A DNA stretch of 64,000 nt from Simmondsia chinensis (taxonomy: Eukaryota; Streptophyta; Magnoliopsida; Caryophyllales; Simmondsiaceae). How positions within the stretch are numbered: position 1 is the stretch's first letter; each line of letters opens with the position of its first letter. Under the pieces are notes generated by a model that had not been told where the DNA came from, did no database searches, and was given only the letters and a program-made list of their open reading frames with translations. The translations under genes were made by a program, and so were the position numbers. The stretch spans positions 7,540,501 to 7,604,500 of the forward strand of contig JAGTTD010000006.1 of the NCBI GenBank assembly GCA_018398585.1, written 5' to 3'. Shown piece after piece: positions 43,690 through 54,448 of the stretch.

Positions 43690-44113
43690 GGGTTATATAC
43701 TCCAAAGGTTGGCACAGGGACTGTTGTTGTTATATACTTCAAAGGTCCCTGTACTTTTCTTATTGTATCAATTTGATTCTTATACTTGTAATTGTGCCAA
43801 TTTAGTCCTTCTACAATTTATAATGTGTCAATTTTGTCTTTTGGTCAAATTTAAGTTAAGTTGTTGACGTAATTGTTAACGAGACAATCACGTTAGATGC
43901 AATTAACCCACTACAAATTCATCAATTTACTCAATTTAATCCAATCTAAGGTTGATCCATTAAAAATTTCATTAAAAAATTAACATAAATTTTACTCTGA
44001 GGACTAAATTGACACAATTTTAGTTGTAGAGCGACTAAATTGACTCAATCAAAAGTACAAGGACTAAATTGACACAATGACCAAAGTATATGGACCTTTG
44101 CCATTAATAACCC
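43690..44113. mobile_element. Mutator-type MITE, second copy, perfect 9-bp TSD
   Basis: Same family as 35985-36360: ends GGGTTATAT... and ...TTAATAACCC, shared ttggtcaaatttaa and gttgacgtaatt core. Flanked by TTTATTTAA (43681-43689 and 44114-44122). Its left end has a short internal duplication of the ttatatac.ccaaagg segment. It is inserted in the right subterminal region of the CACTA element. Confidence 0.92.
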
Positions 44114-44521
44114 TTTATTTAAATTAAAGCATTTTTTTAAATCTTCAAAACTGTTAATGGAGGGAAAAAAATTATTAAAAAATTTTAAATAATAATAATA
44201 AAAATAATTATTTTTGGCAACGATAATATAGCATCGTTGTTAAAGAACATAATGATTGCAAACGACGACTAAATGTCATTGCTAAATAACTATTTTTAGC
44301 AACAACAAATAAATGTCGTTGCCAAAAACAAGGTCAACTTTAGCAACGACAAAAAATGTCATTGCAAAATGCACATTTTTAGCAACGAAGTGTTTTTTTC
44401 ATTGCCAAAAATTAATTTTGGGCAAGGACTGTCTTGTGTCGTTGCGAAAAATACATTTTTGGCAACAATATTTATTTGTCGTTGCCATATCTTGTCGCCA
44501 AAAATTAGTTTTCTTGTAGTG

Positions 44522-44764
44522 AATGAAGGGTTGAAAGAATAGGGTTGGAGATTTTATACCTAAAATATTGACACTTATTTGTGTCAATACTACCGACATA
44601 AATATGCGTCGACTATTGGGACGCATAAAAGCGTTGAGAATCTCGACGCTTTTTGATGTCAAAATATTTGCATCGTGAAAAAGCGTCGCGAATTAGCGTT
44701 ATGCTTCGACGCTCTCCTGAATGTCGGAAAATATGTGTCGAGATTTCACGCTTTTGTTGTAGTG
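44522..44764. repeat. Terminus of a third CACTA-like element
   Basis: Directly outside the GCAACGAC-type end lies another end, CTTTTGTTGTAGTG (44751-44764), with its own subterminal words GCGTCGA / TCGACGC. Only this end is found; the opposite end is not visible. Confidence 0.55.
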
Positions 44765-44901
44765 CTAATTCTATATTTTAAAGGGTCCATGCGAAATTTT
44801 ACAATCATAAAAGTAAAATATAATATTTTAAAGATATCCATATCTATATCCATGTATAATTTGCATATTCCATCCCTCTGCAAATGTATTTACACCCGTA
44901 A

Positions 44902-45649
44902 GGTTATTTATATTTTACTATCCGAAAGTTTTTGATAATATTAAAAAGGACCCTGAGATTTTATCGTATTAATAAAAAGGATCCTTTTCGGCCATCTGAC
45001 ATCCTAGAAAAATAAAAAGACAAAAATGCCCTTAAGCAAAACGACATTGTTTTGGGTTTGAATCTGCACACTTACCAAAACGACATCGTTTTGGTTTAGA
45101 AAAAAAATGAAAAGCATTTTATAATGGGTTATTTAAATAAAATAAAAAATATGAGTTATTATTGTATAAAGTAAATTAAACAAAGCGAAAAAATGATATT
45201 TGAAAAAAATATTTTAAATCTACCATAGTAAATAAAGCTTAAAAATGACACTAGAAAAATATTTCGAAAAAGCTTAAGATAGCCTTCAATGGTTAAATTT
45301 TATAAAAAAACGTAAAATACTTAAGTTTAAAAAAAATAAATAAATAATATAAATAAAATAAAGAAGAAGAAGAAGAATTAAAAAATATATATAAATATTG
45401 GTGGAGGGGGTTGGGAGTTTGGGGGGTTTATTTAATTTTTTGGCTGAGGGGTAATATGGTAAATATACTGTAGCAAATTTTAAAGTAGCCTCGGCACGTG
45501 AACGCCGGTGACAGAAAATAACATCAGATGGCCAGATATGGTCCTTTTTATTAATACGATAAACCTCAAGGTCTTTTTTAATAATTACCAAACGTCAGGA
45601 TTCTTTTTATAATTACAAAAAAGGTTAAGGTAATAAAATATAAATAACC
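44902..45649. mobile_element. Foldback MITE, ~750 bp
   Basis: The outermost ends GGTTATTTATATTTTA and TAAAATATAAATAACC are inverted. Further in, ttatcgtattaataaaaagg pairs with cctttttattaatacgataa, and gccatctgac with cagatggc. Possible 9-bp duplications (cacccgtaa / catccctaa) differ at two positions, in line with an old Mutator-type element. Confidence 0.75.
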
Positions 45650-45766
45650 GCATCCCTAATAGAACATTTTCAAAGGTTCCATGTAAAATTTCCGAGTCAA
45701 TGGAAAAAAAACATAAATTTTTAGTATAGTAAACACAGTTTTTCGACCCACATTCTACCCTCATTT

Positions 45767-45915
45767 CAGGTTGGGTGTCCTCGGAAACAGCTTCTCTTTA
45801 GGGTCCCACCGTAAAGGGGTAAGGCTGTGTACATCCTAGCACCCAAACCCTGCTTACACAGGAGCCCTTCAAGCTCTAGGACTGTTATTGTTGTTGTTGT
45901 TGTTGTTGTTGTTGT
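45767..45915 (+). mobile_element. Au-type SINE 3' domain with 15-bp TSD
   Basis: Starts caggttgggtgtcctcgg, contains the cctgcttacacaggagcc stem and ends in TTG repeats. Flanked by ATTCTACCCTCATTT and ATTCTGCCCTCATTT (45752-45766, 45916-45930; one difference). It lacks any Pol III promoter head, so it was integrated in 5'-truncated form. Confidence 0.9.
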
Positions 45916-45930
45916 ATTCTGCCCTCATTT

Positions 45931-46358
45931 ACCGCCATTTCTTTCTCTCGCACTTGAAAATCTGCATTTATAGAAGAACCATGAAAGAATAAAGAGAACA
46001 GTAGTTCAAAAGAAGTCTTATGATAATGAGGTAAGTCCACTAATTTGCTTTACGATTTGTATTATGAATAGTATTCTGCATGTTATTTGATATATCAACA
46101 ATATATCTTTAGTTGTCCGTACGGTAGAACTTTTTTTTTTGGGAATAATTATGACGAAAAATTCTTCAATGAAAACATAAGTCATTTTTTCAAAAGTAAA
46201 ATATCTAAGTGATTAGAACCAAATAGATAAAATATTATATTTTCTAATAAAATTAGTGGTAAAAGTCTGCAAATGTACGCTAGTATATGACGCTACATGA
46301 AGGCAAATAGTCATGAATAAAGTATTATACAAAGCATATAAGGTAGAAGGATATTATC
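45931..46358. other. AT-rich intergenic DNA, no gene seen
   Basis: No open frame, RNA gene or repeat boundary recognised between the SINE and the Copia-B LTR. Confidence 0.5.
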
Positions 46359-47625
46359 TGCGGCGCGTAGAAGTGACAAAAATACCGATAATGTAACAAT
46401 TGAGCGAGGCACGGATCACTCCTTTAAGGCGGTTTCGCGCCCCTATCGGATCAAAGATGGTGCAGCAAGTACCGAAGCGCCGCCTCCAGGATACAACACC
46501 CAACTATAGTTGACGCTTTCTTAGTTTATACAATCTCAAAAGCTAGAGCCTCCACCCACCTCTCTTAGCCAAAAAGAATAGTAAAAGCAAATAGAGGTTC
46601 AAAGCCTTTCAAACTCCTTTTTTTACACATCCTTTGGGCTTGACACAAAATGAGTAATTTTATAAGAAGAGAAGCCATAACCCAATAAATATTTTTATTT
46701 TTTCACTTAAATTCTCTTGTAAGAATAGTCAAAACCCATAAAAACTTTTGATGACCTCAAACGGTCACTTAAAACATTTAATTTTGGTTTTTGTAACACA
46801 AGCCTTTAATTGTTTTTCAAAGCATTTATGTAAAACAACATTTAATTGTCTCTTCAGTTAAATATAATTTATAAATAAATAGAGGTAATATAATTGTTAG
46901 TGTTGAATAAAGATTTACGGCTAACTTAAAGGACATAAAAGGCATCACAAAGACCATATTAAAATCTTGATAAAACTATTTTTTAATTTAAACATCCAAC
47001 ATTCCCCCACTTATTTTAATAAAAAAAGAAAAGATATTTAGAGAAAAAGAAAAATTTGGCTAAGTGTGGATCTCATACATCATGAGAGTGGCAATGCCTT
47101 TAAATCCTCACTTAGTATTTCAACAACTTCCATACTAGAACCACGGTGGACTTACCCTTTAAACCTTGGTTGCTTGAGGACATGTTGAGTGCTTCACATA
47201 CATGGTATTCAAGGTGCCGCATAAGCTTTCTAAAGCTTGCACATTATGGCTCTGTGCTACATTCTGGATTCATGAGCACTCTATAGAGCTAGCCCGAACT
47301 TTCACAGGAAGCGGCCTTACTTCCACACTCATATAGATGGGTCTATCATGAGTGTACTTGTGGTCTTACACCCCACCCCAACATATGGGCTATAGACCTC
47401 ATTAAGAGTATAACAAGCTCAACCTCTACATTGCCACAAGTAAGCATGCCATACCATAAGGATGGACTAAAACAAGAAAAAAAAGCATGCTAACCCCTGA
47501 TCACTCTATGGCTCGTTTGTCCCTTTTTAGGGTATCCTCATAGGCGAACACTATCTTATTTGGGCATAAGTCCCATCCCCTCGATACCGTCCATATTTCA
47601 ACTCTAGCTAGAGCTTTTATGCCTT
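46359..47625 (-). mobile_element. Copia-B: 3' end of a minus-strand copia element
   Basis: On the minus strand the LTR runs 47001 to 46359, starting TGTTGGATG, with the gtgatccgtgcctcgctcaa block shared with Copia-A, and ending near CGCCGCA. Before it comes a ~500-bp 3' UTR matching Copia-A 28726-29243. Before that is the last part of pol (47520-47625), including the ALAR.EIW and RGMGL-type end. The 5' portion is missing or unrecognisable. Confidence 0.82.
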
Positions 47626-49340
47626 GAACTCACATTATATTATCATAAGTGTCATTAGTAACAGATATGGACCTAACATTCATTCTTATGGTATTTCTCA
47701 TACACTTTTTCATTCATATCTTATCACAGCGGCACAAGAGAACTATATAATGTATCTTTTCTTCTTTTGCTCACCAATTTTCCAACAAAATGGATTTGTC
47801 ATCGCTTCCTTGCATCATTGGCGCTATGCAGCCTTTGATGCTTGCCTAACAACAAACTTGCAAGCCATATTGTGGCAACATCCATCATAGACAACAACTC
47901 AATTTCAAGATGCCATTATCCCATGGTTGGTTCCTTAGTCGTGACCCTGGAGCCAATCATATAGTACGTCAAAGTATATGCTCCCAACATACAAGAGTAT
48001 GAGATGAGGAATTCAAGGCGACAAGGTTACAACTATCAATCTATCTTTATGATGATCTTTGCAATATCAATATACTCTCTTATATAAGACATGCCCTAAG
48101 TTAAAGAAATTAGCCAGTGGTTACCATTGAATTAGCACCAGTTCATCTAATCACTTAAGACGATCATACTGATAACTTCATATGCTATCTTCATCTGCTT
48201 TATACTTCATCTAGGCAATATATACTACCAGTGGTCTTGACATCAATCCATTTTGGAGCTTAGATCAGTTATGACTCCCTATTTCCTCGTTGCTAGATTG
48301 TGTAATTTTTATTTTTCCTCCTTTCTAGACCAGATAAAACTAATAGCACCATTATGAAAATAAATAAAAAAAAAGAATATTAAAGTTACTTATTCTTTAT
48401 TTCTTCATATCAAAGGCTTGAAATCCCTATCTATCATATAGAATAATTATCATGAGATACAGAATGACCTTGTATATGATACAAAATATAACTATAACCA
48501 AAAAGATTTCTACTCATTGCCTTTTACTTTTTCAAAGCTATTCAAGAATTGCTTTTTCTTCAGGTTGGGATCATTGTCACCTATCTTATCAATGCTCTAA
48601 TCACCCCCAACTATTTTTCATATTCGAAAGAAAATTCATCTTCAGTGAGGATTGCATCTAAAGACCCTATTGTATATTATTCCTGAGGTTCAAAAGCCTA
48701 AAGGCCTTTATATGCTAAGTATATACTATAAAGGCACTACTTATTGCTCTTATTCTTAACTTGGGAACTTCAGGGGGTTCGACTTCCTCATATAAGCTAA
48801 ACATCCACATACACTTAAATAATCCAATTTTGTTTAGGTTTCTATTTGTCCGATACTCATAGGCCAGGATGGTGCCAAATTTTACTTGTAGAGCACTCTA
48901 TTTTAGTATATGATTGGAGTAGGACTTGCATCTCCCCATAGATTTTAACACTATCATAAGATTTTGTACCAACAAGTTATGTAATACAAAATCAATACTT
49001 TACTGTCATTCATCTACATACAGACTTGCAGAGATGCCGACTCAACTATAACCGAGGTCTGAGGCAGGATGCCTTCTTTCGCAGAAAAATGGCGGCTAAG
49101 TTTTGCATATATAAAACTACAGCCTAGTTTTACTTTATTTTGAAATATTGATAAATTAACTTGTTAAATGAAGTCTTGTAACAGTATACTCATTCAAACA
49201 TACGCCATTGTAGTGATATTAGTCAAACACCAAACTTAGTATGCCAAAGATTCACACAAGATTATTACTATTAGGATTTGTATGCATCAACATACTAAGG
49301 TGATGAATCGCTTATAGCTTGTTCTATAAGGTAAGCCAAG
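47626..49340. other. Degenerate sequence, possibly decayed Copia-B interior
   Basis: Long, AT-rich, with small open frames (47624-47890, 48452-48661) that have no domain I recognise. The position suggests decayed internal copia sequence in minus orientation, but no RT, integrase or gag motif is readable. Confidence 0.4.
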
Positions 49341-49586
49341 TGTCACGGGCCGCCTTTGGCTGACACTGTCCCCGGTGCTCAATAAGCAGACATATGCCAT
49401 ATGGGGTCTCCTAAGCCTATCCGATACTAATGCGCATTGATTGTGTTCAGGTATGTCCGTGGTATGCCGTGTATTTCGTCTCTTGAAGGTGCATATTGCT
49501 GCTTGTTGACCATAGGGGGTAGGCTGGCCCGGCCCTAGCCTCAGGGCCCGGGCACCGCACGGGTGATCTGCGCTCATCCCATGACA
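49341..49586 (+). repeat. 5' LTR of the TRIM
   Basis: Ends are perfect short inverted repeats (TGTCACGGG, with CCCATGACA here). About 98% similar to the 3' LTR by eye. Confidence 0.92.
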
Positions 49587-49588
49587 AG

Positions 49589-49600
49589 TGGTATCAGAGC
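49589..49600 (+). promoter_or_regulatory. TRIM primer-binding site
   Basis: TGGTATCAGAGC, two bases after the LTR, matches the initiator tRNA-Met primer site. Confidence 0.92.
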
Positions 49601-50156
49601 GAGGCTCAGGATATGCGAGTAAGCAGCTGTGGTGGGACCGAGCTTTGTCCGTGGTGGTGGACACTCCTAGGGAATGGGAGTTGCTCGTGTCCTAGGTGCG
49701 TTGAGCGGGTTTGTCCGTGGGTATGGACACTCCTTGTGTGGGAGGAGCACTCTAACGAGGAACTTTCGGAGTGAAGTTGAGTGGCTCGCGGTTCCGGATG
49801 TCGCGGAAGGCGCACCGTGTTGGGCGCCGGTCAGGCGTGCTGACCGTATGGCTGGCTTATTGCGTGGAGATTGGGCCGATCCTTGGGGTGCAGTGCGAAG
49901 TTCACAAGGTGAAGAGTCAACAAGCATCGTGGAGCGAGACATGTACGTGGTGCACTATGGTGCATGGAGCTGGCATGCTGCTTTTTGGGCACGCTGCTTA
50001 TCATCAGGTGAGTGTCAATAGCATGTCAGGGGTGTCACGTTGGAGGGGATGATGATGTGGTCGTCCCGTGACCACTCACGGCTGCTAGAGATGCAGGGAT
50101 GCGATGATGGGCAGGCACCCGCAACGAGGACGTTTGCGGAATTAGGTGGGGGAGAA
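49601..50156 (+). other. TRIM interior
   Basis: GC-rich and without a recognised protein. A unit with ttgtccgtgg...ggacactcct occurs twice (about 49646-49670 and 49709-49735), each able to fold as a GTCC/GGAC stem. The 115-codon and 93-codon open frames overlap in different frames and have no domain support. Confidence 0.6.
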
Positions 50157-50402
50157 TGTCACGGGCCGCCTTTGGCTGACACTGTCCCCGGTGCTCAATA
50201 AGCAGACATATGCCATATGGGGTCTCCTAAGCCTGTCCGATACTAATGTGCATTGATTGTGTTCAGGTATGTCCGTGGTATGCCGTGTATTTCGTCTCTT
50301 GAAGGTGCATATTACTGCTTGTTGACCATAGGGGGTAGGCTGGCCCGGCCCTAGCCTCAGGGCCCGGGCGCCGCACGGGTGATCTGCGCTCATCCCGTGA
50401 CA
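50157..50402 (+). repeat. 3' LTR of the TRIM
   Basis: Near-identical to 49341-49586; ends CCCGTGACA. Confidence 0.92.
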
Positions 50403-51222
50403 CAAGGCTTACTATAAAGCCTCACATGAAGTTCTAACATACCATCACAAACATCGCCTTTACCGATAGGGATGTCATTATTGGTAATTATGTGATGAAA
50501 TTTAAATAGGGTTCCACTTTGCTTCCAAGCAACACTATTTAGGGCTCGTGCAGCATTCGCTTTTTATCTTATTAAATAACATGTGAAACTTTGGCAGTGT
50601 ACTGATGAGCAATACCAACATTTCCAGTAAGTAGGGATATCAATTCTACGCAACTACAGTGGAGGCTCGACTAGAACCAGATAAATGATTCCAACCTTAC
50701 CGACTAAAGTAATTGATCAACAAAGAGAAATTTTCAATCAGACCCAAAACAGGTTAGGTTGACTCAACCCCTGTTTAATCTATATTGACCAAAGGCTCAC
50801 TTAAAATTTAACTATTGAGTTTTTAAGCCATTTTATGAAAATTTTAGACAAGGCCCTCAAGTTAATCCCTTCTGCCAGGGTTTGTTTCAACTATCCAATT
50901 TGTAGATCATTTAAAATTTAGATTTTAGAGTTGAGCATGCAATATCTTGAAAGTTTGCCTGTTTTCCTCATTTGGGGAGGAAATGACTTTCCTTTTAAAA
51001 TGGGGGAAGTCATAATTCAAAGTGATGCAAAAACTTTCGCAGTAATCATCATTTGGATCCCAATGGAATTGAAATAAACTAGACTAGACTGTAGGCATTT
51101 AACATCATAATCTGACAAGAATTGGACCAAATGATTAAATGCAGCTTGAATGTTACTTTGTTATTGTTGCAACCGAACAATTTTGATCAGGTTGAATTTC
51201 TATATAATATTATATAGCAAAA
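50403..51222. other. AT-rich intergenic DNA, no gene seen
   Basis: Continuation of the sequence interrupted by the TRIM. Small open frames only; nothing recognised. Confidence 0.45.
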
Positions 51223-51231
51223 TTCTCAAGA

Positions 51232-52529
51232 GAACCGTTGCCCGAAATGGCTTGAAAAAAAAATATTTTCCAAAATGATATATTTAAAAAATATTACCTG
51301 AAATAGCCTCCACGTGGCAAAAACTATTTTAATAGATTAAATTTTTTTTTAAAAAAAAATTTGAGGGGAGCCGCTGAGCAGCGGCTTGCCAAAAGTACAG
51401 GGCCTGCCATTGTGCAAGTCCCGTACAAACCGTGCAGGCCCTGCACCACACAACTACATCTTTTTTTTTTAATTAAATTTTTTAAATTTAAATTAGTAAT
51501 TAAATTAGATGTATTTAATTATAAATTTATTATTATATTATATTAAGTTTTATGATATATATTTTAATTAAATTATTTCTATAATTTATAATAATTATTT
51601 AAATTAAGCTATTTATTAAATATTAAATTATATTATCTATATGGAATTTTAGAGTTTAATTATTATTAGATCTATGTAATAATAGTCCTTTCTTTGTATA
51701 TTATTTAGCATAAATTACTATATTTAAAAGACTATATAACATAAATAGTTAAATATTTGTCGAAATACATTATTCAATAAATCTAAAATATGTAAAAAAG
51801 TTATCATACATTATTAAATATAAAAAAAAAATATTCTACTACAAGGATATTGTATTATCCCTATTACAACGTAGACGATCGTTATTTAATATGAGATTTG
51901 ACAATTATTTACCTAGGTACCATGACATATTAATATGTATAACAAGTAACTTGATGTTTTAATATTTTATCACTTAGGTACCCTTAAATTTTAAAATTTT
52001 ATCAATTAGATATTAATATTTTCTAGAAATTTGATGAATTTTAGTAAGTTAAAATTTGATTAATTTTTGTAAGAAATACGACCAAATTCTAACAAAAAAT
52101 GTTGATGTGATATAAAACCAAAATAACATATAGGACATGCTTATATTTTGTTAAAAATTTTAGTGAATTGTGATAAAATAGTCATCTAATATTGATGTAG
52201 TTTAATTTAAATAATTATTATAAATTATATATGTAATTTAATTAAAATATATATCATAAAACTTAATATAATAATAAATTTATAATTAAATATATCTAAT
52301 TTAATTACTAATTTAAAATTAAAAATTTTAATTTAAAAAAAAATGTAATTGTGTGCAGGCCCTGTACTGTTGTGCAGGCCCTGTACGGCTTACCTCAATT
52401 TAAAAAAAAAAAATTAAAATCTATTAAAATGGCATTTGTCAAGTAGAGGCTATTTTAGGTAATATTTTTTAAAAAAATGTCATTTTGGATAATTTTTTTT
52501 TTTATTTAAGCCATTTCGGGCAACGGCTC
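51232..52529. mobile_element. Large foldback element, 1.3 kb, ~9-bp TSD
   Basis: Arms at 51232-51612 and 52205-52529 are inverted copies. Ends are GAACCGTTGCCCGAAATGGC and GCCATTTCGGGCAACGGCTC. Further inside, gtgcaggccctg-type words and long AT segments pair. The flanks share TTCTCAAG(A/G) (51223-51231, 52530-52538; one difference), pointing to a Mutator-type foldback. The ~590-bp centre is not self-complementary and holds no gene. Confidence 0.88.
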
Positions 52530-52535
52530 TTCTCA

Positions 52536-52964
52536 AGGTGCCCTAATATTTTAGCATTTGTTATATAGGTACTATGATATTTCAGTAATATATAATGATG
52601 TATCTTGAAGTTTAAAAGTATTGTCATGAATCAGATATCTTTTGTCAAAATTTAGTAAATTTTAAATAAAAATGGTTGATATGGAACCTGACTATAATGC
52701 ATAATTTCTTTCGTATGGAAATGCTAACATGACATATTTTTTTTTAAAATAATTTTTGTCAAAAACTTGGATAACCTTTTAATAATATGGTCATAGTTTA
52801 TATCACATCATTTTTTGGTGGAAATTAGCCAATTTTTTTGAAAATTTACCAGATTCTAAAACTGTATAGATATATGTGATAATATTTATTATATCAGGGT
52901 ACCTCATTCTATATTTAAAATGACATGGTACTTATATGATAAATGTTCAAACTTTAGGATACCT
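52536..52964. mobile_element. Foldback MITE, ~430 bp
   Basis: Ends aggtgccctaatattttagc and the complement-like taaactttaggatacct are inverted imperfectly, as are tatataggtactatgatatt and aatgacatggtacttatatg. Directly abuts the larger foldback. No clear target duplication. Confidence 0.6.
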
Positions 52965-53828
52965 AAGAGATAGTTTTCTTAATTTATAGAGCAGTAATAG
53001 TTAATTTATTTTTTGTAGTTATTTTTCATACATGTTATATTGCTATTTATATTATCTTATTTAAATTATATAAGAAGATATTACAATATGGAATTAAGCT
53101 TTCTTTTAAAACAAACAACAGAAAATCCCATTCAGATTTTATATTTCCTAGGAAAATCTTTTCAGAAAAAAAATCAATTCCTATAATCTAGTTTTCCGAT
53201 GAAACAAATGGATCCAAAATATTTCTTTTAAAACATTGAATAGTCGCCTAGAGAGGGAAACTAGATTATCATGTAGGTTCAGATCGATCAGTTTCAACCA
53301 CTTCACCAAATTTCAGAAGGCATCACCAAGTACCGTTGCGAATGACATTGGATGTTCATAAAGTTTTAAACAATGGGCAGACCTGTTAGGATCTTCTTTC
53401 TCCATTTTTAATCCCGAGGGATTATTCTCATTCATAGAGATGAAATTAACATTACTAGGTTTATCTTTAGAAGCCTAAAACTATCTTAAAGAAAGGGTAC
53501 AAATTTTTTTTTTTTTTTTTTTTGGGGTTTGAATGTACAAGAACAACATGGTCAAACTCTGGTTATAATCCACAAACTTTGTTCATAGTCTGCAACTAAA
53601 AATGGAGCCTAGCATGGTGGTAGCAGTAGCACTAATTTAAAAAAAATGAAACTCATAAAGAAAAATAATAAAAACAAGACATATTACTTCAAAAAAAGTT
53701 TCATTTAATTTACTTGTGATGAAGAGAAGATAATATTGGAAAAAGAAACCAAAAGCAAGAAAAGAAAGTTTAAAAGATAAAATATTTTTTAAAAATATTT
53801 TTTTTTCTCTCTTTCTCTTGGCTTCTTG
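52965..53828. other. AT-rich intergenic DNA, no gene seen
   Basis: Includes a T run at ~53504-53523 and a more mixed patch at 53220-53430 without an open frame. No RNA gene recognised. Confidence 0.5.
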
Positions 53829-54448
53829 TGTAAGACAATATTTCAATATACATGAATTTATACAGGATTGGTCCTAATATTCCCGGGATCTCAAATAGAT
53901 ATTTCGAATGGGGACCCTTTATATGTAATAAAATTCTACAAATTGTAATATTAATAAGTAAGACGTTAAAAATACAATGCTCTAGAATTTGAGGCCCATA
54001 AATTTCAGGGGCCCCAAGCGGGTGCTTGGGTTGTTTGGGGTTATGTCCGGCCCTGAATTTATAGCACAACATATATAAACTAAATGTGGAAGAGTACATA
54101 CTTTGTTCAACTATGACTTGTATAATTTTGACAAGAAGATATGGCTAGTTCTTCCTTTCCCTCTCTCTACAACATGGAAACCATCTTGGGAAACAGTAAA
54201 GCCTAATAGAGAGAAGAGGGGACATAACCTTTCCTATTTATAACAATCATACAAGCCCACACATAAATGGCTTTGTTAGATTTATGGGCCTACACTAAGT
54301 AACATCCATATAATAAAATAATAATGTGGGTCTAATCCAATATGATCACACAGCCCATATATGAACTATATATTTAGCCTATTAATTTATTTTGTCAAAA
54401 TCGAAATATAATTAACACAAGCCCACATTAAAGAGAAATATTTGAACA
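53829..54448 (-). repeat. 3' LTR of Copia-C, with MITE inside
   Basis: On the plus strand it starts TGTAAGACAATATTTCAATA and ends AATATTTGAACA. Without the 201-bp insertion the LTR is about 419 bp. On the minus strand it is preceded by the polypurine tract aagtaggggat (54449-54458). Confidence 0.85.
53863..54055. mobile_element. hAT-type MITE, 193 bp, perfect 8-bp TSD
   Basis: Ends are CAGGATTGG and CCGGCCCTG (complement CAGGGCCGG). Flanked by AATTTATA on both sides (53855-53862, 54056-54063), the 8-bp duplication of hAT elements. The other LTR (near 61440) has the uninterrupted ACATGAATTTATAGCACAAC sequence, which proves the insertion. Confidence 0.92.

Larger units (their letters stand above)
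39243..44521 (-). mobile_element. CACTA (En/Spm) transposon, internally deleted, nested
   Basis: The right end reads TTTTCTTGTAGTG (44509-44521), the complement of the CACTACAAGAAAA terminus. The left end is probably GAATACAAGAAAA at 39243, two changes from consensus. Both ends carry many copies of the subterminal word GCAACGACA and its complement (39265-39600; 43400-43680; 44215-44500), as CACTA transposases require. Inside is a minus-strand DUF4216-type frame. The TNP2 transposase is missing, so this copy is defective. A clear 3-bp duplication was not found, so pairing of the two ends is an inference. Confidence 0.68.
49341..50402 (+). mobile_element. TRIM: GC-rich miniature LTR retrotransposon, 1062 bp
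   Basis: Two 246-bp LTRs (49341-49586, 50157-50402) start TGTCACGGGCCGCC and end GTGACA/ATGACA, with about five differences. After the 5' LTR lies the primer site TGGTATCAGAGC (49589-49600). Before the 3' LTR is the polypurine tract ggtgggggagaatg. The flanks share CAAG (49337-49340, 50403-50406). The 570-bp interior codes for no retrotransposon protein. The whole element is far GC-richer than its surroundings. Confidence 0.93.

Noticed and set aside
47624..48661. Small ORFs between Copia-B and the TRIM
   Set aside because: No domain, poor codon structure and probable decayed retrotransposon interior.
49287..50405. Several ORFs of 69-125 codons on both strands in the TRIM
   Set aside because: They arise from high GC content and low stop frequency, overlap each other in different frames, and partly lie in the LTRs.
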